From the NCBI GenBank assembly GCA_017609645.1, contig JAFCDQ010000001.1, positions 515,718 through 579,717 of the forward strand: 64,000 nt of DNA, written 5' to 3'. The notes beneath the pieces were generated by a model. That model saw nothing but the letters and a program-made list of their open reading frames with translations, was not told the DNA's origin and searched no databases. A program made the position numbers and the translations under genes. Position 1 is the first letter of the stretch. Every line of letters starts with the position of its first letter. Positions 37,011 to 47,089 of the stretch are shown here, in pieces. The stretch comes from Candidatus Woesearchaeota archaeon. Its GTDB lineage: Archaea > Nanobdellota > Nanobdellia > Woesearchaeales > ARS49.

Positions 37011-38813
37011 CTAATATTTTGCTTTTAATTTTAATTTTGGATAAACACCCAAAGCTTTTAACTCGTCTAATATAAGCTTGAACGCATAACTAATTTCAAC
37101 ATCATTAATCTCAACCTTTTCTCCGCAAACAGGACAATATTTCTTGTCTTTTACATAATCCTCAATAGCGATCAAACCGCACTCTTCACAAACAGGCACT
37201 ATAGTCTTATCAGAATCAAATCTCTCTTTAAGCAGCAAACTTGCTCCATGAGCAACAAAAGTATCTTTTTCCATCTCTCCTAACCTTAAACCGCCTTCTT
37301 TTGCCCTACCTTCTGTAGGCTGCCTTGTTAATAACTGAATAGGTCCTCTTGCCCTGCTTTGAATTTTATTAGCGACCATGTGTTTTAATCTTAAATAGTA
37401 CATATTTCCAATAAAAATTCTTGCTAAATATTTTTCACCAGTAATTCCATTATACATCATCTCTGTGCAGTCTTCTTTAAACCCTAAACTAACAAGCTCT
37501 GCTCTTAATGCTTCTTCAGGCTCGTTATCAAAAGTAGTTGCGTCAATATATCTCCCTGCCAATGCTCCTGTTTTTCCTGCTAATAATTCTAACATATGAG
37601 AAACAGTCATTCTGCTTGGAATACCATGAGGAGAGAAAATTATATCAGGCACGATACCTTTAGCACTATAAGGCATATCACTTTCAGGAACAATCAAGCC
37701 TACAACACCTTTTTGACCATGACTGCTTACAAACTTATCACCAACTTCAGGAATTCTAGGATCCCTAATCCTTACCTGAACAAGTTTATTACCTTCTTCA
37801 TTTTCAGTAACAGCAACAAAATCAATAATACCTCGTTCGCCATGCCTTAAAGAAATACTGCTCTCTCTTCTAATATTAGAAGCTAAACTATATTCATCTA
37901 AAGAACTCAAGAATCTAGGAGGGCTGACTTTGCCAATCAGGACATCCTCTTCCTTAACTTTCGCTTCTGGAAAGACAATGCCGTCATCTTCAAGCAGCCT
38001 GTAATCCTGCTCGCTTTTATATCCTTTAACATCTTTATCAGGAATAGAAATTTGATCCATCAAGCCGCCAGAATATCTAAGCTCTTCACTAATCGCAGGT
38101 CTGTAATAAGTAGCTCTGCCAAAACCTCTATCAATACTGCCTTTATTAATCACAACAGCGTCTTCCATGTTATAACCTTTGTAAGTCATCACAGCAACAA
38201 TAATATTTTGACCGCTAGGATGTTTATCATAATTAGAAAGTTCGTGCATAATACTTTGAGCAAGAGGCATTTGAGGATAATGAAGAAGATTCACGTCCAT
38301 ATCCATCCTTTGAGGGAAATTTGCAGTGTACAAACCAACACTCTGCTTAAGATTCTTATTTCCAATAATCAAACGAGCTCCCTGCAAATAATCACCAAAA
38401 GGAACTAAACTTGTAGCTAAACCAAACATTGCAAGAGGAGAAATTTCCAAATGAGTATGCTCTGGAGTTAACTCATCTTCCCTAAAAGCAACCAAAGAAT
38501 TTTCTTCTTCTGCAGCATCAAGAAACTCAATAATGCCCTGCTGGACTAAATCCGTCCAATTAATTTCATTTTTTTGAAGTTGTTTAATATGCTTGTCTGT
38601 AAGTAAAGGGATGCCTTCTTTAACAATAATCAAAGGTCTTAAAACCCTTCCCCTGCTTGATTCAATCATTAACTGATCCAACTCATGATCGTAAGAAACA
38701 TTAGCTTGATAATGAATTCCGCCCTGCCTTCTCTCGCTCTTAAAAGACTCTATAAACTCGTCTTTATTCTCAACGTCTCCAGCAAACTTTCCATTAAGGA
38801 AGACTTCAGTCAT
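37011..38813 (-). CDS. rpoB1: DNA-directed RNA polymerase subunit B'
   Basis: GYNMEDAVVINKGS, SSHGQKGVVG, MVANKIQSRARGPIQLLTRQPTEGRAKEGGLRLGEME. Confidence 0.97.
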   Translation of the reverse strand: MTEVFLNGKFAGDVENKDEFIESFKSERRQGGIHYQANVSYDHELDQLMIESSRGRVLRPLIIVKEGIPLLTDKHIKQLQKNEINWTDLVQQGIIEFLDAAEEENSLVAFREDELTPEHTHLEISPLAMFGLATSLVPFGDYLQGARLIIGNKNLKQSVGLYTANFPQRMDMDVNLLHYPQMPLAQSIMHELSNYDKHPSGQNIIVAVMTYKGYNMEDAVVINKGSIDRGFGRATYYRPAISEELRYSGGLMDQISIPDKDVKGYKSEQDYRLLEDDGIVFPEAKVKEEDVLIGKVSPPRFLSSLDEYSLASNIRRESSISLRHGERGIIDFVAVTENEEGNKLVQVRIRDPRIPEVGDKFVSSHGQKGVVGLIVPESDMPYSAKGIVPDIIFSPHGIPSRMTVSHMLELLAGKTGALAGRYIDATTFDNEPEEALRAELVSLGFKEDCTEMMYNGITGEKYLARIFIGNMYYLRLKHMVANKIQSRARGPIQLLTRQPTEGRAKEGGLRLGEMEKDTFVAHGASLLLKERFDSDKTIVPVCEECGLIAIEDYVKDKKYCPVCGEKVEINDVEISYAFKLILDELKALGVYPKLKLKAKY

Positions 38814-40300
38814 TGTTTAATCTCCTCCTTTAAACCAAAAGTTTTCATTGCTTGAATAAGATCTTTTTCTTTAGTTGCTCCTGATACTGATGATAAAATT
38901 GCAAGGTTTTTTCTAAGACCAATATTAGTACCTTCTGGAGTTTCTGCAGGACATAATCTGCCTAAATGAGTCGCGTGCAATTCTCTTGCTTCAAAATTTT
39001 CCTGAGAAGAAGACAAGGGGCTGACAACTCTTTGCAAATAAGACATAGTATTCAAGAAATTTAATCTCTGAATTCTTTGGCTAACTCCTTTTCTTCCGCC
39101 AACCCAATTACCTGTGGCCATAGCTCCATAAAGCCTGTTAGTCAAAAGTTTATCCCTGATAATTGCTTTAACACTAGGGAATTTCCCTCTCTTCACAATT
39201 CTTTGGAAGTTGTAAAGCATATCGCCGACAAGAACTTTTAAGTTAGTCCTGAACAAGTCAGAAAGAAGCTCTCCTGAAAGTTTAATTCTTTTATTCATGT
39301 AATGATCTTTATCATCTTTGCTTTTTTCTCCTCTTGCGACCATAATATATTTCTTCAAATACTTGCAGATGTTTTTTGCTTTAGCCCGCCTATTTTCCTT
39401 ATCTGTACCAATGTGAGGAAGCAAATACTTATCAATAATCTCCTGAATTCTTTCAAGCCTTGCTTCTTTAGGCTGAGTCAAACCAATTTGTTTACCTAAT
39501 TTATCTAATGCTTCTTCTTCTGTTTTAACATCAGAAAAAGAGAACAAATTAATCAAGACACTGTCATCCTGTCTTTCCTTGAAAATTTCAGTCATTATCT
39601 CTTCATCTTTCAGCATGCCTAAAGCTTTCAATAAAAGCATAATAGGAGTTCTTTTTACTCTAGTAAAACTAATATAAAATAAAGAATCTTTCATCTGTTC
39701 AACTGTATGAGGAATCTTATAAGGTCCAAATTCACTAAAAACTTTTCCGATGAATTTCACAGGCCCGTCACTCTTTTCAACCAAAAACCTGTTAGCACCT
39801 AAATCTTCAATATGAACCAACACTCTTTCTGTGCCATTGATTAAAAAATATCCGCCAGAATCATCTGGATCCTCGCCTTTCTTTATTAGATCTTCTCTAT
39901 TCAACTTATTCAAATAACAAAACTTACTATGCATCATTATAGGCATACTTCCAACTTGCGTTGTGAACGTTTCTCTTTGAACATTATTAATATGAGAACT
40001 TACTTCAATAAATACAGGAGCAGCATAACTTAATTTTCTCAATCTGGCTTCTACAGGATAAACAGGCCTTTTGCTTCCGTCAGCTTCAGTAATTTCCGGA
40101 CGGCCAATCCAAATCTTATCAAGCTTTATTTTAAAACTCTCAACATTAGGAGGAATGATAGTAGGTTCTATTTCCTTGTTTTCATCTAAAATCTTTTGAA
40201 GTTCATGCTCGATAAAATAATTAAAAGACTCAATTGTAGATTTAACAAAACCATTATCTTCTAAAAATTTCTTTATCAAGAGTTTACTGTAACTAGCCAT
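38810..40300 (-). CDS. rpoB2: DNA-directed RNA polymerase subunit B''
   Basis: GGYFLINGTERVLVHIEDL, ATHLGRLCPAETPEGTNIGLRKNLA. Confidence 0.97.
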   Translation of the reverse strand: MASYSKLLIKKFLEDNGFVKSTIESFNYFIEHELQKILDENKEIEPTIIPPNVESFKIKLDKIWIGRPEITEADGSKRPVYPVEARLRKLSYAAPVFIEVSSHINNVQRETFTTQVGSMPIMMHSKFCYLNKLNREDLIKKGEDPDDSGGYFLINGTERVLVHIEDLGANRFLVEKSDGPVKFIGKVFSEFGPYKIPHTVEQMKDSLFYISFTRVKRTPIMLLLKALGMLKDEEIMTEIFKERQDDSVLINLFSFSDVKTEEEALDKLGKQIGLTQPKEARLERIQEIIDKYLLPHIGTDKENRRAKAKNICKYLKKYIMVARGEKSKDDKDHYMNKRIKLSGELLSDLFRTNLKVLVGDMLYNFQRIVKRGKFPSVKAIIRDKLLTNRLYGAMATGNWVGGRKGVSQRIQRLNFLNTMSYLQRVVSPLSSSQENFEARELHATHLGRLCPAETPEGTNIGLRKNLAILSSVSGATKEKDLIQAMKTFGLKEEIKQ

Positions 40301-40548
40301 TACACAACCCTCCGATAAAAAATAGTAGTGCCTGCTGTAGCACTTGCCCTAGTGATCTTGATAATTTCATCTTCGTTCACATCTAATCCTGTTAATGCAG
40401 GATCTGTCTTCAGTATCCTAGGAAGGTTGTCAAGAACCAAACCATGCTTTTCAAACAATTCTTTTTTCTCTTTCTCACTAGTTTTAGAATGTTTAGGGAC
40501 TAGAATGTGTTTTGAAACATCAGATTTTTGAATCATTTTTTTCACCAT
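40300..40548 (-). CDS. rpoH: DNA-directed RNA polymerase subunit H
   Basis: HILVPKHSKTSEKEKKELFEKHGL...LPRILKTDPAL. Confidence 0.95.
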   Translation of the reverse strand: MVKKMIQKSDVSKHILVPKHSKTSEKEKKELFEKHGLVLDNLPRILKTDPALTGLDVNEDEIIKITRASATAGTTIFYRRVV

Positions 40549-40585
40549 ATTTCCAAAAAATTTTAAGGTAGTTTGACATTAAAAC

Positions 40586-40703
40586 CGGACCGGAAGGGAT
40601 TCGAACCCTCGACCACTCGGTTACTTCAGCAACCAAGTGCATCATATACATGACCTGGTGTGAAATAAAAGCCGAGTGCTCTACCAGGCTGAGCTACCGG
40701 TCC
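40586..40703 (-). tRNA. tRNA-Lys(TTT) with 44-nt intron (40622-40665)
   Basis: GGACCGG/CCGGTCC acceptor, anticodon arm CTCGG-CTTTTA[intron]A-CCGAG at canonical 37/38; T arm GAGGG-TTCGAAT-CCCTT. Confidence 0.93.
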
Positions 40704-40936
40704 AAGTATGAATTTTACAATTTTTTTTATTTTATTTACCGTTGCGAAAATGACATTATTACTAGAATGATTTTGTGCAGTGTCTCCCCTCATGAGCAAA
40801 AAGTCTATTTTCGGCATTTGATTCCACTCTAAGTTTATAAGCGATTTATAAATTTTTCGGTTTTTTGCTTGTTTTTCTGCCCAAAATGTTTAAATATACA
40901 ATCTATATATTGATATATATAAAAGAGGTGCAAAAC

Positions 40937-41875
40937 TTGGGAGAGCTTAGAAAGGATTATATTCTGGACAAATGGGTATATTATGCTCCTGGCAGACGCG
41001 CCAGACCAAAAGAATTATCCGCAGCATTTAGTGAAAAGCATAAAGTTGATTATTTTGCTCCAGGAAATGAAAAACAGACGCCTACTGAAATTGGTCGAGT
41101 TCCAGATAGCAAAGGAGGCTGGAAAATGCGCTGGTTTGAGAATAAATTTCCTGCATTAATGCCTGAAGGGAATTCCAGCATCATCAAAGACAATGCTTTT
41201 TTTACTCATTCCTTTTCTTATGGTTATCATGAAATTATTGTTGAGACTCCTGATGGTGAGAAACAACTTCAAGATTTTTCTGTTAAAGACACAGCCAAGT
41301 TACTTGAAGTATATTCGAAAAGAATACTTGATTTAGAAAGCAAAGAAAACATCAAATATGTTCTTGTCTTCAAGAATTTCGGCATGAAAGCAGGAGCAAG
41401 CATTGTGCACTCGCACAGCCAAGTGATGGCCACATCTATTATTCCTCCATTAGTTGCTGCGAAAATAACTGCAAGCAATAAATTTGTTGACTGTCCATAC
41501 TGCAAAATTATAGAAGCTGAAAAAAACAGTCCGAGGTTTTGTTTTGAAAATGATTTTGCAATTGCAATTTGTCCGTATGCCTCTTTCTATAATTATGAAT
41601 GCTGGATATTTTCAAAAAAACATTTGACTTGTTTTGAAGATTTTGATTTTGAAAAAACAGCAGAATTATTGCATAAAATTCTTTCTAAATTAAAAGAAGT
41701 AAATGCAAGCTATTGTTTTGCAATCCATTATTCCCCAAAAGACGCTAATCTGCACTGCCATATTGCAGTCACTCCTCAAATAGCGACATGGGGAGGTTTT
41801 GAAAGAGGAGGAGGTTTTGTGATAAACACAGTCACACCAGAAGATGCTGCGAAATTCTATCAGGGACAGGAATAA
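40937..41875 (+). CDS. galT: Galactose-1-phosphate uridylyltransferase (TTG start preferred over 40865)
   Basis: GAGGTG just upstream of in-frame TTG; HSHSQVMAT, CPYCKIIEAEK, HCHIAVTPQ. Confidence 0.9.
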   Translation: MGELRKDYILDKWVYYAPGRRARPKELSAAFSEKHKVDYFAPGNEKQTPTEIGRVPDSKGGWKMRWFENKFPALMPEGNSSIIKDNAFFTHSFSYGYHEIIVETPDGEKQLQDFSVKDTAKLLEVYSKRILDLESKENIKYVLVFKNFGMKAGASIVHSHSQVMATSIIPPLVAAKITASNKFVDCPYCKIIEAEKNSPRFCFENDFAIAICPYASFYNYECWIFSKKHLTCFEDFDFEKTAELLHKILSKLKEVNASYCFAIHYSPKDANLHCHIAVTPQIATWGGFERGGGFVINTVTPEDAAKFYQGQE

Positions 41876-43457
41876 GTATATTATAGACGCTTTTGAGGGA
41901 AATTTTATTTTCTTATCTTCAAAACCCTTATCTAGATTTGACGGGTTTTTTGTAAAATTAAACAATACATGGTATCGCACAATATCTTTTGCCAATAAAT
42001 TAAAAGAAATTCAATGCTTTAAAGAAGGAGTTTACTGCTCAACAAAAAAATCTGATATTTTTTTGGATTGTAAGGAAATCTTTGATGATAGAGTTTGGGG
42101 AAGAAATTATGAAGTTGTTGAAGACCATGACTGCCTTGTCGTAAAATTTTATAAAAAAAATGACGATAATGAAGTTCGAGGAAAAGAGTTCGCACTTTTT
42201 CTTGCATTTTACGGCGATTTTATTTTTTCACTTTTGAAAAAATGGACTGAACATAAATATTCTTTTGACAAAAACAGAAACAGCCAGCCATTTTCCCGCT
42301 TTGTTTATCAACTCGGCAAAATAGACGGCAAGTTCAGTGTAGGGGTTGATTTGAACAAAAGCAAAGCAATTGAAAATGCCAAATTAATATTTAATGAAAA
42401 TGACAAACTTACTGCTCAAAAAAAATACAAATTAAATTCTTTTGCAGCAAATGTAAAAGCTCCTAAGAAATTTTTAAAATCTGCTTTTTTTGCAGCTAAA
42501 AGTCTGCTGGAATTATATCATGACAATAATTTGATGGCAGGCATTCCCTGGTTTACTGAATCATGGGCGAGAGATGAACTAATTTCCTGCAAAGCATTAT
42601 TTCTGCTTGACAGAAAAGCTTACTGCAAAAACATAATTTTCAAATGGCTTCCGCAGCTCGAAGGACTGAACCTAAAAACTCCTTTAGGAGAGATGTCAGA
42701 TTCTTGGTGGATTTTTTTCAGAGCAGGAGAGATTTATGATTTCTTAAATGCATCAGAACACAGACAGTTAAAAGAAGCCTTAGAAAAAAATCTAGAAAAA
42801 ATAAAAACTGTTGAAGGGATTGTATTGAACAAAAAATCCACGTGGATGGACTCCTTAGAACGAGACGGGGCAATTGAAATAAATGCACTTGTTCTTGCGG
42901 GATGTAAATTGGCTGATAAATTAGGCATAAATAATTTCAGAAAAGAATTAGAAAAAAATGTCAAAGAAAAATTCTTTGACGGTAAATTTTTGAAAGACTG
43001 CGTTCATAACAGTGCAATCAGGCCGAATATTTTTATTGCATATTATGTTTATCCTGAATTATTATCTAAAAAAGAATGGGAACTTGTTTTTGATAATGCT
43101 ATTAAGAAATTGTGGCTGTCTTTTGGAGGAGTATCAACAGTAGATAAAAAATCAAAATTATTTCATGCAAAACATACTGGTGAGTTATCAGATAGTTATC
43201 ATAACGGGGATTCATGGTTTTGGATAAATAACCTTGCTGCAATTGTTTTGCATAGATTGAATAAGAAAAAATATTCGAAGTATATTAATAAAATTGTTAA
43301 AGCAAGTGCTAAAGAAATTGTAAAAATGGGTGCAGTAGAACATCACGCAGAATTAAGTGATGCAAATAAACTAAGTTCAAAAGGATGTCTTTCACAAGCG
43401 TGGAGTAATGCATTATTTGTAGAATTAATGTTTGAATTAAGCAGTAATTATTTTTAA
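41844..43457 (+). CDS. Glycogen debranching-type amylo-alpha-1,6-glucosidase (GH133-like)
   Basis: MAGIPWFTESWARDELISCKAL, MSDSWWIFF, GCLSQAWSNALFVE. Confidence 0.8.
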   Translation: MLRNSIRDRNKYIIDAFEGNFIFLSSKPLSRFDGFFVKLNNTWYRTISFANKLKEIQCFKEGVYCSTKKSDIFLDCKEIFDDRVWGRNYEVVEDHDCLVVKFYKKNDDNEVRGKEFALFLAFYGDFIFSLLKKWTEHKYSFDKNRNSQPFSRFVYQLGKIDGKFSVGVDLNKSKAIENAKLIFNENDKLTAQKKYKLNSFAANVKAPKKFLKSAFFAAKSLLELYHDNNLMAGIPWFTESWARDELISCKALFLLDRKAYCKNIIFKWLPQLEGLNLKTPLGEMSDSWWIFFRAGEIYDFLNASEHRQLKEALEKNLEKIKTVEGIVLNKKSTWMDSLERDGAIEINALVLAGCKLADKLGINNFRKELEKNVKEKFFDGKFLKDCVHNSAIRPNIFIAYYVYPELLSKKEWELVFDNAIKKLWLSFGGVSTVDKKSKLFHAKHTGELSDSYHNGDSWFWINNLAAIVLHRLNKKKYSKYINKIVKASAKEIVKMGAVEHHAELSDANKLSSKGCLSQAWSNALFVELMFELSSNYF

Positions 43458-43631
43458 TTTCTTGTCTTCACTTTCAGCACTTCTTAAATTAACTAATTTA
43501 TAATCTTTAATTTTATGTTTTTCAGCGTATTTTTTTGCGGATTCTTCTGTTTTGAAAGTCTTTGGTCTTTTAACCTTAGGTCTAACCATTGCAGCCCATC
43601 TTGCTCTTCTTTTTACTGCATTATTTGCCAT
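43437..43631 (-). CDS. Small basic hypothetical protein
   Basis: 64-aa ORF rich in Arg/Lys. Confidence 0.5.
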   Translation of the reverse strand: MANNAVKRRARWAAMVRPKVKRPKTFKTEESAKKYAEKHKIKDYKLVNLRSAESEDKKLKIITA

Positions 43632-43749
43632 GGTGTTTGAAATTAGTCATTATTATTTAAGCTTTTGCATTGTTTTGAATAACATTTAGTTAGGTAAATA
43701 CCTTAGCTTTTCACTTTATTTATATACTTCAGCGTCTTTTCAGGTTTTT

Positions 43750-44499
43750 ATGGAAGTAAAATTATCTCAAAAAACATTCAAAGCCTTGGCAAATCCGACT
43801 CGGATTGCCATCTTAAAAGAATTAGATAAAAGAAACTACACTCAATCAGAATTGGCTGAAACATTAGGTTTTGCAGTTCCAACTGTCAAGCAGCATGTTC
43901 AGGATTTAGAAAAAGCAGACCTTGTTGAAATTATTGATGAAGGTAGAAAATGGAAATACATCAAACTAACAAAAGACGGTAAAGCAATCTTGCACCCTGA
44001 AGAAAAAAAGATCTGGATTTTGCTTTCAACTTTAGGGGCAAGTATTGTTGGAGGTATTATTACAGCAACAAGAAAAATAGTTGCGCCTGTAACTGAAAAG
44101 TTTGCCGTAGTTCCTGAAATTGCTGAAGAAAGTTTAGCAGGTGCGAAAACTTTTGCTGAAGAAACTGTTAAAACAACTGCAGTTGATTCTGCAAGAACAA
44201 TTGCAGGACCTGTTGCTACAAGTGCATCTGCGCCTGGTAGTGCTCCTTTACTTCAAGAAGCTGTAGTTCAAACTGCTCAAGCACCTGTACAAGCAATTGC
44301 TCAAGAAACAATCAATCAAGCTGTTCAAGTGCCTATTATTCCTATTATTACTAAAACTCCTGAAATTATTTCACAAACTCCTATTTTGATTTATGTTTTC
44401 ATTGGTATTGCAATCCTAAGTGCACTGGGTATAGTCTTTTACTTGATTAAAAGACAAAAAAGATTAAAATGGCTTGGAAAAGTCGGAGGAAGAAAATGA
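43750..44499 (+). CDS. ArsR-type winged-helix protein with C-terminal TM
   Basis: FKALANPTRIAILKELDKRNYTQSELAETLGFAVPTVKQHVQDLEKADLVE; TM ILIYVFIGIAILSALGIVFYLI. Confidence 0.85.
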   Translation: MEVKLSQKTFKALANPTRIAILKELDKRNYTQSELAETLGFAVPTVKQHVQDLEKADLVEIIDEGRKWKYIKLTKDGKAILHPEEKKIWILLSTLGASIVGGIITATRKIVAPVTEKFAVVPEIAEESLAGAKTFAEETVKTTAVDSARTIAGPVATSASAPGSAPLLQEAVVQTAQAPVQAIAQETINQAVQVPIIPIITKTPEIISQTPILIYVFIGIAILSALGIVFYLIKRQKRLKWLGKVGGRK

Positions 44500-45233
44500 A
44501 ATTGTATAATTTTGCATTTGTATTTTTAGCTTTTGTTTTTTTGATGGGCTGCACTCAGCCTATTGTTGTTAGTGACCAAGATAAAGATGTCAATACTTTA
44601 ATGGTCGAAGGTGTTGCTGAATTTGATACTGCGCCTGATGAAGCAATTATTTCTTTTGCTATTGAAACGCAAAACAAGGACGCTAAAGTTGCTCAGACAG
44701 AAAACAAAGAGAAAGCTAATGAAGTGATGCATGCTTTATGGCTTGCAGGAATCAGCAAAGATAAGATTGAGTCTACTCATTATAACATGCATAAACTCAC
44801 TGAATGGGAACACGACAAAAGAGTAGATAAAGGTTATAGAGTAACAAATACTATTACAGTTACTCTCGAGGACTTGGATAAGGTTGGCAAGGTTATTGAT
44901 GTTGTTGTTGATGCTGGCGTTAATAGGGTAAATAATGTTGATTTTGCACTAAGTGATACAAAAAAAGCTGAAGTCAAGGCAGAAGCTTTGAGGTTGGCTG
45001 CTGAAAATGCTAAATCAAAAGCAGAAGCTCTAGCTTTAGGATCTGGTGTTACTCTTGGCAAGATTAAAAGTATTCAAGAAGTAATGTTTGATTACTATCC
45101 TATGAGAGGATATGGAGAAAAGACAATCTCTGCCAGCATGGATATGGATGAAGGAGCGTATATGCCCCCAACACCTATTAGTCCTGAGCAAGTACATATT
45201 CAGGTCAAAGTTAAGGTTGTTTATACAATCTAA
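44469..45233 (+). CDS. SIMPL-domain (DUF541) putative lipoprotein
   Basis: Lipobox FLMGCTQP; VEGVAEFDTAPDEAIISFAIETQ, VVDAGVNRVNNVDF. Confidence 0.85.
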   Translation: MAWKSRRKKMKLYNFAFVFLAFVFLMGCTQPIVVSDQDKDVNTLMVEGVAEFDTAPDEAIISFAIETQNKDAKVAQTENKEKANEVMHALWLAGISKDKIESTHYNMHKLTEWEHDKRVDKGYRVTNTITVTLEDLDKVGKVIDVVVDAGVNRVNNVDFALSDTKKAEVKAEALRLAAENAKSKAEALALGSGVTLGKIKSIQEVMFDYYPMRGYGEKTISASMDMDEGAYMPPTPISPEQVHIQVKVKVVYTI

Positions 45234-45296
45234 TTTTTTCTTTTTTTTCTTTTTGAAACCTGCCTTAGTTTTTAAAAACATTTAAATACTCTTATT

Positions 45297-46115
45297 GTGT
45301 TTTACTCTATGAAAAGAGGTGTTTATGTGAAGAGACTAACATACTTCATTATAGCGTTATTGTTATTTACAGTTGTTGCAACTGCTGCTTCCTATTATTA
45401 TTATCCGCCATATTACGGCAGTTATTCTTCAATAGCAAGAAGATACTATTATGCTCCTAGTTCTCAAGAATTATACTTTGGAAAAGATTATGTAAAGCCA
45501 TTAGGAGGATTTGGCAGTAAAGGAACACAAAGTGATTATCCAAGAGTTTCAGGAGGCGCTAAAGGATATAATAGTCCAACAACAAATCTACTAACAAATT
45601 CATTTACAAGTCAAGGAAGAAATCCTAATAAGATTAGTAATTGGGATCCACGATTTAGAGGGTTTAATCGTTTGGATACTGCAGTAATTCTTGAACCTCC
45701 TTTATTAACACAACAAGACAGATCAGGTACAAGAGTATTTACTCGAGGTACAGTAAGATTAGTCAGCCAATATGGTAATTTTGGAGCAGGAGGCGGAGAT
45801 GATACTCCTATGAGTCAAATCTTTATGCAAATAAGAGATCTTCCGCCAATTGGCACTGATACAAAATATGAATTATGGCTTTTTGATTTTGAAACCGGAC
45901 AGCCTTTAAGTTTAGGTTTGTTTTATAGTGGAATAGGTGGAACAGGCCAAGCAAGAGTTGAATTTCCAAAATCTATAGTAGATTATGATTTTGTCGCTGT
46001 AACAAAAGAACCATTTCCTGATTATGATCCAAGACCTGGAGATATTATCTTAATGGGCGCAATTGAACCATCACGCACGAAAAGCATGGCAGAATTTGTA
46101 AGGAGTTTGAAATGA
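45297..46115 (+). CDS. Secreted protein with anti-sigma-K (RskA)-like C-terminal domain
   Basis: Signal peptide; VAVTKEPFPDYDPRPGDIILMGAI. Confidence 0.5.
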   Translation: MFYSMKRGVYVKRLTYFIIALLLFTVVATAASYYYYPPYYGSYSSIARRYYYAPSSQELYFGKDYVKPLGGFGSKGTQSDYPRVSGGAKGYNSPTTNLLTNSFTSQGRNPNKISNWDPRFRGFNRLDTAVILEPPLLTQQDRSGTRVFTRGTVRLVSQYGNFGAGGGDDTPMSQIFMQIRDLPPIGTDTKYELWLFDFETGQPLSLGLFYSGIGGTGQARVEFPKSIVDYDFVAVTKEPFPDYDPRPGDIILMGAIEPSRTKSMAEFVRSLK

Positions 46116-46723
46116 ACAAGAAAATCGCAGTTGGTTTCATAATATTTCTTTTTACCAGCTTAGCTTTTGCTGGGCATGTTTATCCTGACGCTAAAGTGAC
46201 TGCTGCTGAAAAAGGAGTTTGGAGAATCACCCATTATGATCCTAGAGTCAATTATCCAAGACTAAATTCTCAAATTCCGTTAACTTCACCAGAATTAGTT
46301 CCTTTTAAAGGAACTGGAAGAGGAGGCTACCCGCCTTTCTGGCCAAGTGGATATGCTTATGTCAGAAGCACAGGCTCCAGTGGTTATCCTAAAAGCAGCA
46401 TTAAAATCACAACAAAAGATATTCCTTCCAGTTTTGAATGCAAATGTTATTTTGAAGTCTGGACAATAGATGATGACACTAATTATGCACAAAGCCATGG
46501 AGTGTTTTATACAGCAATGGGTGGTGCAGGAGCACACAGATATACTTTTAATAATTATTTAGGCATTTATGACAGAGTTGTTATAACTCAAGAGTCTTTT
46601 TATGATACTAATCCACAACCAGGAAAAATAATACTAGAAGGAGCTATTCCTCCATCAACGTATTACAATGTACAGCCAAAACAAACCGTGATGATGACAG
46701 ATGTTATTAAAAATTATTCTTGA
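46112..46723 (+). CDS. Paralogue of the upstream secreted RskA-like protein
   Basis: Signal peptide; VVITQESFYDTNPQPGKIILEGAI; overlaps the upstream stop. Confidence 0.5.
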   Translation: MNKKIAVGFIIFLFTSLAFAGHVYPDAKVTAAEKGVWRITHYDPRVNYPRLNSQIPLTSPELVPFKGTGRGGYPPFWPSGYAYVRSTGSSGYPKSSIKITTKDIPSSFECKCYFEVWTIDDDTNYAQSHGVFYTAMGGAGAHRYTFNNYLGIYDRVVITQESFYDTNPQPGKIILEGAIPPSTYYNVQPKQTVMMTDVIKNYS

Positions 46724-46849
46724 TTTTTTTATTTTCATAAATATTTTAGATTTAGATTTAGGGATATTTTGTTTACCGATTCATAAATCAATTGATGCAT
46801 AGGGGCATTAGTCGAAACATTTATATATGAATAAAAATAGGGGTGGTTT

Positions 46850-47089
46850 GTGAACAAAAACGACTTGATTAGTGATAGAATTCTTATTATATTAGCTAGT
46901 GTTAACGCGCCTCTAGAAACCAAAGAAATTGAAGCAAAGCTTTCTGAGAAAATTAAGGAAGGGATTACTCGCACTAAGGTGTTTTACAGACTGAATATTC
47001 TAAGAGGAGATGGCAAACTAAAAGGCAAATTTGTAGGGCCAGGCAAAGGAGTTTGGATCTGGTGGAGGAACAATGCATTTGAAAAGTAA
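46850..47089 (+). CDS. Small winged-helix-like protein
   Basis: 79-aa ORF preceded by TATA-like TTTATATATG; likely operonic with the giant gene. Confidence 0.55.
   Translation: MNKNDLISDRILIILASVNAPLETKEIEAKLSEKIKEGITRTKVFYRLNILRGDGKLKGKFVGPGKGVWIWWRNNAFEK

Noticed and set aside
34816-38408. Plus-strand ORFs opposite the RNA polymerase genes
   Set aside because: Antisense shadows of strongly conserved rpo genes
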